Source: Bacteroidota bacterium
GTDB lineage: Bacteria > Bacteroidota > Bacteroidia > JAADEI01
Assembly (NCBI GenBank): GCA_015490475.1
Contig: WFXT01000194.1
Location: forward strand, 1 to 5,277
Direction of reading: 5' to 3'
Length of the DNA stretch: 5,277 nucleotides
The notes under the pieces: model-generated
What the model saw: only the letters and a program-made list of their open reading frames with translations
Told to the model about the DNA's origin: nothing
Databases searched by the model: none
Position numbers and translations under genes: made by a program
Shown: one piece after another, positions 1-5,277 of the stretch
How the letters are laid out: each line of letters begins with the position of its first letter
How positions within the stretch are numbered: the first letter of the stretch is position 1

Positions 1-494
1 GTCCTATATTAATGCAGAAAGAAGAGCCCATTTATTCCGATGACACAGGAGGTAGCCTCTCGGAACGCCTTGCCTATAAAGGTTCAGAACTACTGCTTGA
101 AACATTGATTAAATGGTTAGGCGGACAAATAGAGCCCAAACCACAACAGGGCAATCCAACTCCAGCACCCAAGTTAACGAAAGGAAACACGCGAATCAAC
201 TGGCAGGAACCAGCAGATATAATCCTCAGGAAAATTAGAGCCTTCAATCCAGTGCCTTATGCATGGACAGTAGAAACAAATTCAAAAAAGAGATTCAAAA
301 TTCTGGAAGCTGGTCCTTCCCAACAGGACATTAATCTCAAGGCAGGGGAAACCTTCATGACTCGTAAAGAACTCATCGTTGGGACTGGCACACACCCCAT
401 TGCAATAAAGAAACTAATCCCGGAAGGAAAAAAGCCAATGACTGCAACTCAATTTTTAACAGGTTGGCAAAACAAACCACTTAACTTTGAATGA
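1..494 (+). CDS. fmt: Methionyl-tRNA formyltransferase, C-terminal part (5' end outside window)
   Basis: This enzyme transfers a formyl group from 10-formyl-tetrahydrofolate to Met-tRNA(fMet) in the cytoplasm, making the initiator tRNA for bacterial translation. The reading frame is open from the first base (codons start at position 3, reading P-I-L-M-Q-K), so the ATG at 12 is internal and not the start. About 160 of the usual 310 or so residues are present. The visible part covers the end of the catalytic domain (DDTGGSLSERLAYKGSELL, aligning with the PDETAGELHDRLAEVGAELL region of E. coli Fmt), the linker, and the C-terminal tRNA-binding domain with APKLTK, the IRAFNPVPYAWT motif, and the closing PEGKKPMTATQFLTGW segment typical of the family. 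The N-terminal folate site is outside the window. The TGA stop at 492-494 overlaps the purB ATG at 491, which suggests translational coupling. Identification is firm; only the missing 5' end is unknown. Confidence 0.95.
   Translation, partial: PILMQKEEPIYSDDTGGSLSERLAYKGSELLLETLIKWLGGQIEPKPQQGNPTPAPKLTKGNTRINWQEPADIILRKIRAFNPVPYAWTVETNSKKRFKILEAGPSQQDINLKAGETFMTRKELIVGTGTHPIAIKKLIPEGKKPMTATQFLTGWQNKPLNFE
482..489 (+). promoter_or_regulatory. Possible Bacteroidota -7 promoter element before purB
   Basis: The bases TAACTTTG match the Bacteroidota sigma-factor -7 consensus TAnnTTTG and lie two bases before the purB ATG at 491. A TTG at 464-466 is the nearest -33 candidate, but the 15-base spacer is shorter than the usual 19 or so. 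Transcription from here would begin near 494-496, past the first ATG, so it could serve only the ATG at 503. It lies inside the end of fmt, so a chance match is possible. Confidence 0.3.
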
Positions 495-1930
495 AAAATC
501 CTATGACCTCAGAAAAAGAAATTCAGAAATTTAAACTGCTCGCTATTAGCCCAATAGATGGTAGATATAGACGTATTACAGAAGAACTGGCTAACTATTG
601 GTCTGAATATGCCCTGATTAAAACAAGGGTAGAAGTTGAGATAGAATTTTTGATAGAGTTTTTGAAAACTACAGAACTGTATAATTTAAGCGAACAGGAT
701 ATTGCTAACCTACGCAATATTTACAACAACTTTTCACTCACAGACGCCCAAAAGGTCAAGGAAATAGAGAAAACCACTAATCATGATGTTAAAGCAGTGG
801 AGTATTTCATACGTGAAAAACTTCGGGATTTAAATATGGAATTTCTGATTCCGTATGTGCACTATGGCTTGACATCACAGGACATCAACAACACAGCCAT
901 ACCTATTATGTATCGCAGAACACTCAAGGATATTTTAATTCCCAAATTGCTTCAACTAATCCAAAAACTTTCTTCACTGGCACAGGAGTGGAAAAGCATA
1001 TCAATGCTTTCTTTTACGCACGGACAACCGGCAACTCCAACTACTCTTGGCAAAGAAATAGCAGTGTTTGGATATAGATTAACAAAAATTATAAAGACAC
1101 TGGTTCAAGTACCAATAGAAGCAAAATTTGGCGGAGCAACGGGCACCTTAGCTTCCCTTTACATAACCTTTCCTCATATTGATTGGAGGGAATTTGCTCG
1201 TCGTCTCGTTCAGAAATGGAACCTTGAATATGAAGAAATTACCACCCAAATAAGTAATTACGATAATCTTGCACACCACTTGATGTTGTTAAAAGGCATT
1301 GCTACAGTGCTTATTGACCTTGCCCAAGACATGTGGCTATACATAAGCAAAGATTATCTAAAACTAAGAGTCATAAAGGGAGAGGTGGGTTCATCTGCTA
1401 TGCCACACAAAGTAAACCCTATACACTTTGAAAATGCAGAAGGAAACTTGATTCTGGGAAGACAAATGTTGAATGCACTTGCAGATAGCCTGCCCGTGTC
1501 CAGACTACAACGGGACCTCACCGACTCAACACAACTCAGATATACAGGAACTGCCATAGCACATCTAATTATTGGCATAAGAAACATTGATAGAGGCATT
1601 GAACGAATTGAACCCAATCTGTCTGCTATAGAGCAAGACCTTGAAAAGCACTATGAGGTGCTTGCCGAAGCCCTACAAACAACACTGCGAAAACAGGAAA
1701 TGCCTGATGCTTACGAGATATTAAAAGAACACACCCGTGGATTTTCTCTATCAAAGCAGGAGTATAAAAGTCTTGTAGATGCACTTCCTTTGTCAGAAGA
1801 AAATAAGGAACGATTGGGCAGGTTAACCCCCAGAGATTATATTGGTGATGCCCCGCAAATGCCAGATGTCCTTAAAGAACAATTAAAAGAACTTTTGTCT
1901 CTCGTAGAACGTTATTATGGAAGTGCTTAA
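491..1930 (+). CDS. purB: Adenylosuccinate lyase
   Basis: PurB is a cytoplasmic fumarase/aspartase-superfamily enzyme. It removes fumarate from SAICAR to give AICAR and from adenylosuccinate to give AMP, so it acts twice in purine synthesis. The 479 residues are close to the usual length of the E. coli-type enzyme (about 456). Visible motifs are SPIDGRY near residue 20, TTNHDVKAVEYF at 95-106 (His98), the substrate loop TSQDINN at 128-134, THGQPATP at 176-183 with the probable general-acid His177, and the superfamily signature GSSAMPHKVNP at 300-310 with the catalytic serine of the mobile loop. RDLTDST follows at 341-347 and the C-terminal lyase domain is complete. The TSQD glutamine replaces the glutamate of E. 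coli TSED, a modest change. The ATG at 491 overlaps the fmt stop (ATGA); an in-frame ATG at 503 would give a shorter N-terminus nearer the family length and fits the -7-like element at 482. No Shine-Dalgarno sequence is visible. Confidence 0.97.
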   Translation: MKNPMTSEKEIQKFKLLAISPIDGRYRRITEELANYWSEYALIKTRVEVEIEFLIEFLKTTELYNLSEQDIANLRNIYNNFSLTDAQKVKEIEKTTNHDVKAVEYFIREKLRDLNMEFLIPYVHYGLTSQDINNTAIPIMYRRTLKDILIPKLLQLIQKLSSLAQEWKSISMLSFTHGQPATPTTLGKEIAVFGYRLTKIIKTLVQVPIEAKFGGATGTLASLYITFPHIDWREFARRLVQKWNLEYEEITTQISNYDNLAHHLMLLKGIATVLIDLAQDMWLYISKDYLKLRVIKGEVGSSAMPHKVNPIHFENAEGNLILGRQMLNALADSLPVSRLQRDLTDSTQLRYTGTAIAHLIIGIRNIDRGIERIEPNLSAIEQDLEKHYEVLAEALQTTLRKQEMPDAYEILKEHTRGFSLSKQEYKSLVDALPLSEENKERLGRLTPRDYIGDAPQMPDVLKEQLKELLSLVERYYGSA

Positions 1931-1937
1931 CTTTGCA
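1928..1937 (+). promoter_or_regulatory. Probable -7 promoter element for rplS, overlapping the purB stop codon
   Basis: TAACTTTGCA is a strong match to the extended Bacteroidota -7 element TAnnTTTG(CA). Its first three bases are the TAA stop of purB. Transcription would be expected to begin around 1940-1943, giving a leader of about 16-19 bases before the ATG at 1959, and would exclude the ATG at 1917. No convincing -33 TTTG at the usual spacing is seen; the nearest TTTG, at 1894-1897, lies about 30 bases upstream. Assignment is by pattern only. Confidence 0.5.
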
Positions 1938-1958
1938 CAAGCAATAAATATTTCTGTC

Positions 1959-2333
1959 ATGGACGCTATACGCCAATGGGAACAGGAACAGATTGACAAG
2001 ATACGGGAAGAGAAGCAAATTCCTATGTTCGGTCCTGGAGATACTGTGAAAGTGCATTACAGAATTATTGAAGGAGACAAGGAAAGGATTCAACCGTTCA
2101 CAGGAGTAGTAATTCAAATCAAAAATTCTGGTTTAAACACAACTTTTACTGTTCGCAAGATTTCTGAGGGAATTGGTGTAGAACGCATATTTCCTTTATA
2201 TTCACCTCGTATTGAAAAGATTGAAGTCATAAGGCGGGGACATCCACGCAGAGCCAGGTTGTTCTACTTGCGAGAGAAAGTGGGTCGTGAAACCAGAATC
2301 AGAGAACGCAAGAACGACAAGTATCCATTGTAA
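1959..2333 (+). CDS. rplS: 50S ribosomal protein L19
   Basis: L19 is a large-subunit ribosomal protein at the interface with the 30S subunit. From the ATG at 1959 the protein has 124 residues, against about 115-120 for the family, and begins MDAIRQWEQEQ, matching the E. coli L19 N-terminus (IIKQLEQEQ). Conserved segments follow in order: FGPGDTVKVHYRIIEGDKERIQPFTGVVI (24-52), FTVRKIS (63-69), GVERIF (73-78), the RRG/RRA basic turn near 92-99, and LFYLREKVGRETRIRER (101-117). A longer reading from ATG 1917 would add 14 residues not typical of L19, overlap the end of purB by 14 bases, and lie upstream of the -7-like element at 1928-1937, so 1959 is preferred. No Shine-Dalgarno sequence precedes it, as is usual in this phylum. 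trmD and rpsP, common neighbours of rplS elsewhere, are not present here. Confidence 0.96.
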   Translation: MDAIRQWEQEQIDKIREEKQIPMFGPGDTVKVHYRIIEGDKERIQPFTGVVIQIKNSGLNTTFTVRKISEGIGVERIFPLYSPRIEKIEVIRRGHPRRARLFYLREKVGRETRIRERKNDKYPL

Positions 2334-2384
2334 GCATTTACCAGCCTTAAATAGCATAAGATTTTTTCTTAATAGCCTAACACA

Positions 2385-2418
2385 TTGTCAGCCTTTTTGT
2401 TTGCATGTATTATATTTG
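2385..2418 (+). promoter_or_regulatory. Probable promoter for the ftsB-queE-ompA unit
   Basis: The 89-base gap between rplS and the next gene contains TATATTTG at 2411-2418, a match to the Bacteroidota -7 element TAnnTTTG. A TTG at 2385-2387 lies 23 bases upstream as a candidate -33 element, at the long end of the accepted spacing; a TTTG at 2396-2399 is too close. The element ends four bases before the ATG at 2423, so the transcript would be leaderless or nearly so. This is the only real intergenic space in the window, which supports a promoter here. Confidence 0.55.
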
Positions 2419-2422
2419 AACT

Positions 2423-2731
2423 ATGAAACTTTTATCAAGCAAGGCTCTCAAATGGCTACGGTATCTCAAAAATAAGTACGTTATTGCCACTCTGGTATTT
2501 ATCATTTGGGCAGGATTTGTTGATGAATACAGTATTTACCGGTTAATTAAGGTTAACAGACAACTGGCAGAGATAGATGCCCAGATTATGCACTATTCAA
2601 TGCAAACCGAAGAGTTAAAACGTCGTATAGTATCATTGGATACCACTGAAAACCTTGTTCGCTTTGCCAGGGAGCAATATCTAATGAGCAAAGACAATGA
2701 GGACGTTTTCCTTATCAAGGAAGAAGATTGA
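2423..2731 (+). CDS. ftsB: FtsB/DivIC-type septum formation initiator protein
   Basis: This is a small bitopic inner-membrane divisome protein. Family members form a coiled-coil complex with FtsL and FtsQ/DivIB that activates septal peptidoglycan synthesis by FtsWI. The 102 residues show the standard layout: a short basic cytoplasmic N-terminus (KALKWLRYLKNK, about 7-18), one membrane segment (about 19-33, YVIATLVFIIWAGFV), a periplasmic coiled coil (about 41-72, RLIKVNRQLAEIDAQI onward), and the C-terminal segment AREQYLMSKDNEDVFLI (82-98). This last segment closely resembles the ending of Bacteroidota septum-formation initiator proteins. Whether it is best named FtsB or DivIC cannot be settled from sequence alone. 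The start follows the -7-like element at 2411-2418 by four bases and has no Shine-Dalgarno sequence. Its 3' end overlaps the queE reading frame by 35 bases. Confidence 0.88.
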   Translation: MKLLSSKALKWLRYLKNKYVIATLVFIIWAGFVDEYSIYRLIKVNRQLAEIDAQIMHYSMQTEELKRRIVSLDTTENLVRFAREQYLMSKDNEDVFLIKEED

Positions 2732-3332
2732 ACAGAGAACGTACCCAATTCTGGAGATATTCTCATCATTTCAAGGGGAAGGAGCATGGACTTTACACCC
2801 AGCCACTTTCATTAGGTTGGCAGGGTGCTCTGTAGGATGTTTCTGGTGCGATACGAAAGAATCTTGGGACGTTAGTGCAGGAACCCTTTTAACCGTGAAG
2901 CAAATCGTCGAAAAAGTCGCTCACTATAACAATAGGATAGTGGTAATAACAGGGGGAGAGCCCCTGGAGCATGATTTAACAGCTCTAACAGTTGCCTTAA
3001 AAGAATCGGGATTTAAAATTCATCTTGAAACATCGGGCAGTGCACCCCTCTCTGGACAATTTGACTGGATTACCTTATCACCCAAGAAATTCAAGGAACC
3101 GCTCCGGGAAATTTACAAACACGCATCAGAATTAAAGATAATAGTTCACAATAAGCACGATTTAGAATATGCCCTTGAACAGGCAAAACAGGTTTCGCCG
3201 TCGTGCATGCTTTTTCTGCAACCACAATGGACAGTCCGCAAAAAAGTTTTACCTTTAATCGTTGACTTTATACATAAACATCCAGAATGGATTTTGTCTT
3301 TGCAAACACACAAATACTTAGGAGTGCCATGA
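2697..3332 (+). CDS. queE: 7-carboxy-7-deazaguanine synthase (radical SAM)
   Basis: QueE converts 6-carboxy-5,6,7,8-tetrahydropterin to 7-carboxy-7-deazaguanine, the ring-contraction step on the way to preQ0 and queuosine in tRNA wobble positions. The 211 residues match the family length. Visible motifs are FQGEG (25-29), the radical-SAM cluster motif C44-x3-C48-x2-C51 in GCSVGCFWCDTKESW, TGGEP (85-89) for SAM binding, ETSG (111-114), SPK (128-130), and the C-terminal QTHKYLGVP (203-211). All three cluster cysteines are present, so it should be active. The start is less certain. ATG 2697 is the only nearby ATG and lies 35 bases inside ftsB, but clear family similarity begins only near residue 16, just past the ftsB stop, so the first dozen or so residues come from the overlap. 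No other queuosine genes are adjacent. The TGA stop overlaps the next gene's start, so coupling with its neighbours is likely. Confidence 0.95.
   Translation: MRTFSLSRKKIEQRTYPILEIFSSFQGEGAWTLHPATFIRLAGCSVGCFWCDTKESWDVSAGTLLTVKQIVEKVAHYNNRIVVITGGEPLEHDLTALTVALKESGFKIHLETSGSAPLSGQFDWITLSPKKFKEPLREIYKHASELKIIVHNKHDLEYALEQAKQVSPSCMLFLQPQWTVRKKVLPLIVDFIHKHPEWILSLQTHKYLGVP
3320..3324 (+). promoter_or_regulatory. Shine-Dalgarno sequence for the OmpA-family gene
   Basis: AGGAG lies at the 3' end of queE, 4 bases before the ATG at 3329 and 7 bases before the ATG at 3332. It is the only clear Shine-Dalgarno sequence seen at a gene start in this window. It rules in favour of the 3329/3332 pair over the upstream in-frame ATG at 3287, whose extra residues would also spoil the signal peptide. 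Confidence 0.55.
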
Positions 3333-5236
3333 TGAGATTAGTAATACTTGTGCTTCTTTCTTTTCTTCACATAATAGCTTTTTCACAGGGTAAACCATGC
3401 TCAGCAGGCAAAAAACACTATGATAGAGTGGGTAAGTATTTGCAAATGAGAGACTGGAATAATGCTTTAATTGAATTAAAAAGATTACAGGCAAAATGTC
3501 CAAAGTTTGCGGAGGCTTTCGCTATAGCAGGGGACATATACACAGAACTGGGGCAATATGATTCAGCACTCGCTAATTATGAGCGTGCAATAAGAGCAAA
3601 TCCTGACATGGAACCCACAATTTATTACCTTGCGGGAAAAACAGCTTTTCAGGTAAAACAATACGACAAGGCAATTCAGTATCTTGAACGCTTTCTGCAA
3701 GAGCCCAATCTGCCACCAGTTATCAAAGAAAAAGCCAAGAAATTTCTAAGAAACTCAAGGGTAGCAAAGGAACTGGTACAGAATCCCGTACCTTTTGACC
3801 CCAAGAACCTGGGACCAAATGTAAATTCAAAATATTCTGAATACTTACCTGCACTGACTGCCGACGAAAAAACCTTAATCTTCACGAGGCGTCTGTCAAG
3901 AGATGGTTACATGGTCAATGAAGACTTTTACATTAGCACCCGCAGGGAAGATGGCACATGGACAGAAGCACGCCCTATTGGTCCACCGATCAACACGCCA
4001 TTAAACGAAGGGGCACAAACAATTTCCCCTGATGGTAGAACCATTTATTTCACAGGTTGCAATCGTAGAGACGGGCATGGAAGTTGCGACATCTATGTAA
4101 CACAGCGTATAGGGGGCAGGTGGACAAAACCTGTTAATCTTGGACCTCCTATTAATACTCAATATTGGGAATCGCAACCGTCTATATCGCCCGATGGCAG
4201 AGTCCTATTTTTTGTAAGTAATAGACCTGGTGGTTTAGGGGGCAGAGACATATGGTATAGTATCAAGCAAGAAGATGGAAGCTGGTCAGAACCAGTTAAT
4301 CTGGGCCCCCCTATTAATACTCCAGAAGATGACTTCTCACCATTTTTACATACAGATGGTAGAACTCTATATTTTGCTTCGGAGGGGCACCCTGGTATGG
4401 GTAGGGCAGACATTTTTGTTGCAAGACGACAGAAAGATGGAACATGGAGTCAACCTAAAAACCTTGGATATCCAATAAATACGGAAAACGAAGAGAGCAG
4501 TTTGATAGTAAGTGCGTCGGGACGATGGGCTTACTTTGCTTCTGATAGACTTGGGGGATACGGAAAAATGGATTTGTATGTCTTTGAATTGTATGAAGAA
4601 GCACGTCCAACACCAGTGACCTACGTCAAAGGTAAGGTGCTGGATGCCGAAACAGGAAGACCCATTTCAGCAACCCTTGAATTAACAAATCTCAAAAGTG
4701 GCGAAGTAGTCTCACAAACCAAATCAGACCCCGTCACTGGAGAATTCCTGCTTAGCCTTCCTTCAGGACAGGAATATGGATTACACGCTTCTGCAAAAGG
4801 CTTCCTTTTCTACTCAGAACATTTTGCCTTGCATGACTCCCTTGCTTTCAAGCCATATCATCTAACCATTAAGCTGTCCCCAATAAAGCAGGGAGCTACA
4901 ATGACTCTTAGAAATATATTCTTCAAGTTTGATTCTTATGAACTTACTGAAGAATCCAGACACGAACTGGACAAATTGGTTGAGTTCCTCAAAGAAAATC
5001 CAAATGTTAAAATTGAGATTGCAGGGCACACAGATGATGTGGGAAGTTTTGAATATAACATGACCCTATCAGAAAAAAGAGCCAAAAGCGTATATGATTA
5101 TCTTGTTTCAAAGGGCATCTCACCAGATAGAATGACCTATAAAGGCTATGGTTTTACTAAACCACTTGTCAAAGACACAACAGAAGAAGCACGAGCCCTT
5201 AACAGAAGGACGGAAATCATCATTATTGAAAACTAA
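3329..5236 (+). CDS. Exported TPR / PD40 propeller / OmpA-domain protein (PorE-like architecture)
   Basis: This is a predicted periplasmic, cell-wall-bound envelope protein of 635 residues, counted from ATG 3329. A signal peptide (1-19, hydrophobic core LVILVLLSFLHIIAF) ends in AFS before Gln20. Next come TPR repeats (about 28-127), then a five-bladed PD40/WD40-like propeller (about 158-421). Its blades are marked by LGPPINT-type turns with glycines at 162, 218, 272, 326 and 380, followed by SPDGR-like strands. A carboxypeptidase-regulatory-like beta domain (about 431-515) and an OmpA C-terminal peptidoglycan-binding domain (about 523-635) complete it. The diaminopimelate-binding pair D569 (GHTD) and R584 (LSEKRA) is intact. 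The domain order is that of PorE, a peptidoglycan-binding type IX secretion component in Porphyromonas gingivalis, but Bacteroidota carry many paralogues, so a role in secretion is only a possibility. PorE is a lipoprotein; no lipobox is seen here. The ATG at 3332 (better Shine-Dalgarno spacing) is an equally good start. Both overlap the queE stop. Confidence 0.9.
   Translation: MMRLVILVLLSFLHIIAFSQGKPCSAGKKHYDRVGKYLQMRDWNNALIELKRLQAKCPKFAEAFAIAGDIYTELGQYDSALANYERAIRANPDMEPTIYYLAGKTAFQVKQYDKAIQYLERFLQEPNLPPVIKEKAKKFLRNSRVAKELVQNPVPFDPKNLGPNVNSKYSEYLPALTADEKTLIFTRRLSRDGYMVNEDFYISTRREDGTWTEARPIGPPINTPLNEGAQTISPDGRTIYFTGCNRRDGHGSCDIYVTQRIGGRWTKPVNLGPPINTQYWESQPSISPDGRVLFFVSNRPGGLGGRDIWYSIKQEDGSWSEPVNLGPPINTPEDDFSPFLHTDGRTLYFASEGHPGMGRADIFVARRQKDGTWSQPKNLGYPINTENEESSLIVSASGRWAYFASDRLGGYGKMDLYVFELYEEARPTPVTYVKGKVLDAETGRPISATLELTNLKSGEVVSQTKSDPVTGEFLLSLPSGQEYGLHASAKGFLFYSEHFALHDSLAFKPYHLTIKLSPIKQGATMTLRNIFFKFDSYELTEESRHELDKLVEFLKENPNVKIEIAGHTDDVGSFEYNMTLSEKRAKSVYDYLVSKGISPDRMTYKGYGFTKPLVKDTTEEARALNRRTEIIIIEN
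3803..4591 (+). repeat. Five PD40 propeller blade repeats within the OmpA-family gene
   Basis: Five tandem protein repeats of about 54 residues (162 bases) encode the propeller. The glycine codons of the blade turn lie at 3812, 3980, 4142, 4304 and 4466, giving steps of 168, 162, 162 and 162 bases. The best DNA-level similarity is between 4131-4161 and 4293-4323, where about 26 of 31 bases agree by eye. The remaining copies are diverged at DNA level and similar mainly as protein. Confidence 0.8.
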
Positions 5237-5241
5237 ATTTG
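5234..5241 (+). promoter_or_regulatory. Possible -7 promoter element after the OmpA-family gene
   Basis: TAAATTTG matches TAnnTTTG and, as at the purB/rplS junction, its first three bases are the stop codon of the preceding gene. An ATG at 5259, beginning M-P-T-L-T-T, follows 17 bases after the element and stays open to the window edge, so a new gene may start there. Only 19 bases of it are visible and no -33 element at normal spacing is seen. Confidence 0.3.
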
Positions 5242-5277
5242 TTATTTTAAAAACAAAAATGCCGACCCTTACCACCC

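Noticed and set aside
1354..1617. Open reading frame on the - strand inside purB (87 codons)
   Set aside because: It lies fully within the conserved PurB catalytic region, has no recognisable protein features, and is best explained as a shadow of the real gene.
1917..1958. Upstream ATG extending rplS by 14 residues
   Set aside because: The extra residues do not resemble L19, overlap purB, and lie upstream of the probable -7 element; 1959 fits the family N-terminus.
1872..2117. - strand open frame across the purB/rplS junction
   Set aside because: It runs through the conserved coding sequence of two solid genes on the other strand and has no family features.
2357..2371. Small hairpin TAAGA-loop-TCTTA in the rplS/ftsB gap, considered as a terminator
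   Set aside because: The stem has five base pairs with only one G-C, and no U-run follows it; the run of T is the loop. It is too weak to call.
2287..2475. + strand open frame of 62 codons across the rplS/ftsB gap
   Set aside because: It overlaps the end of rplS and start of ftsB in another frame and has low-complexity, unrecognisable content; the gap is better explained by a promoter.
3287..3328. Longer start for the OmpA-family protein at ATG 3287
   Set aside because: It would overlap queE by 46 bases and put 14 polar residues before the signal peptide; the AGGAG at 3320-3324 supports 3329/3332.
4275..4478. + strand open frame inside the propeller region
   Set aside because: It is an alternate-frame shadow of conserved PD40 repeats with no recognisable features.
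5238..5257. AT-rich inverted repeat after the OmpA-family gene, considered as a terminator
   Set aside because: Six outer pairs with one G-C and an eight-base loop, no following T-run, and it overlaps a better-matching promoter-like element.
1..5277. A novel defence, mobile or RNA-based system
   Set aside because: Nearly all bases are explained by six well-recognised core genes; no direct-repeat array, tRNA, integrase, transposase, or large structured non-coding stretch was seen.

Overview
The window is ordinary chromosomal housekeeping sequence from a member of the Bacteroidota. The organism call rests on three things: protein sequences typical of that phylum (the adenylosuccinate lyase N-terminus, the YLMSKDNEDVFLI tail of the divisome protein, and a TPR / PD40-propeller / OmpA protein); gene starts that mostly lack a Shine-Dalgarno sequence; and matches to the Bacteroidota promoter -7 element TAnnTTTG directly upstream of gene starts. 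Species or genus cannot be told from this sequence.

All genes lie on the + strand and are tightly packed. In order they are: the 3' part of fmt (methionyl-tRNA formyltransferase, cut by the window edge); purB (adenylosuccinate lyase), overlapping fmt by ATGA; rplS (ribosomal protein L19), most likely starting at 1959, just after purB; a gap of about 90 bases carrying a promoter-like sequence; an FtsB/DivIC-type divisome gene; queE (7-carboxy-7-deazaguanine synthase), overlapping it by 35 bases; and a large exported OmpA-family protein with TPR, five-bladed PD40 propeller, carboxypeptidase-regulatory-like and peptidoglycan-binding domains, coupled to queE by ATGATG. The last 41 bases hold a further -7-like element and a possible start codon of a gene that continues beyond the window.

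The genes serve unrelated core functions: translation initiation, purine synthesis, the ribosome, cell division, tRNA queuosine precursor synthesis and the cell envelope. They look grouped for joint transcription rather than as one pathway. The promoter-like elements suggest three or four units: fmt(-purB), purB and/or rplS, ftsB-queE-ompA, and a downstream gene. No RNA gene, mobile element, CRISPR array or defence system was seen. I did not find a previously undescribed system. The points worth a second look are the placement of the -7 elements (two embed the stop codon of the preceding gene, one almost touches a start codon), the start-site choices that follow from this, and a PorE-like protein whose signal peptide is not that of a lipoprotein.
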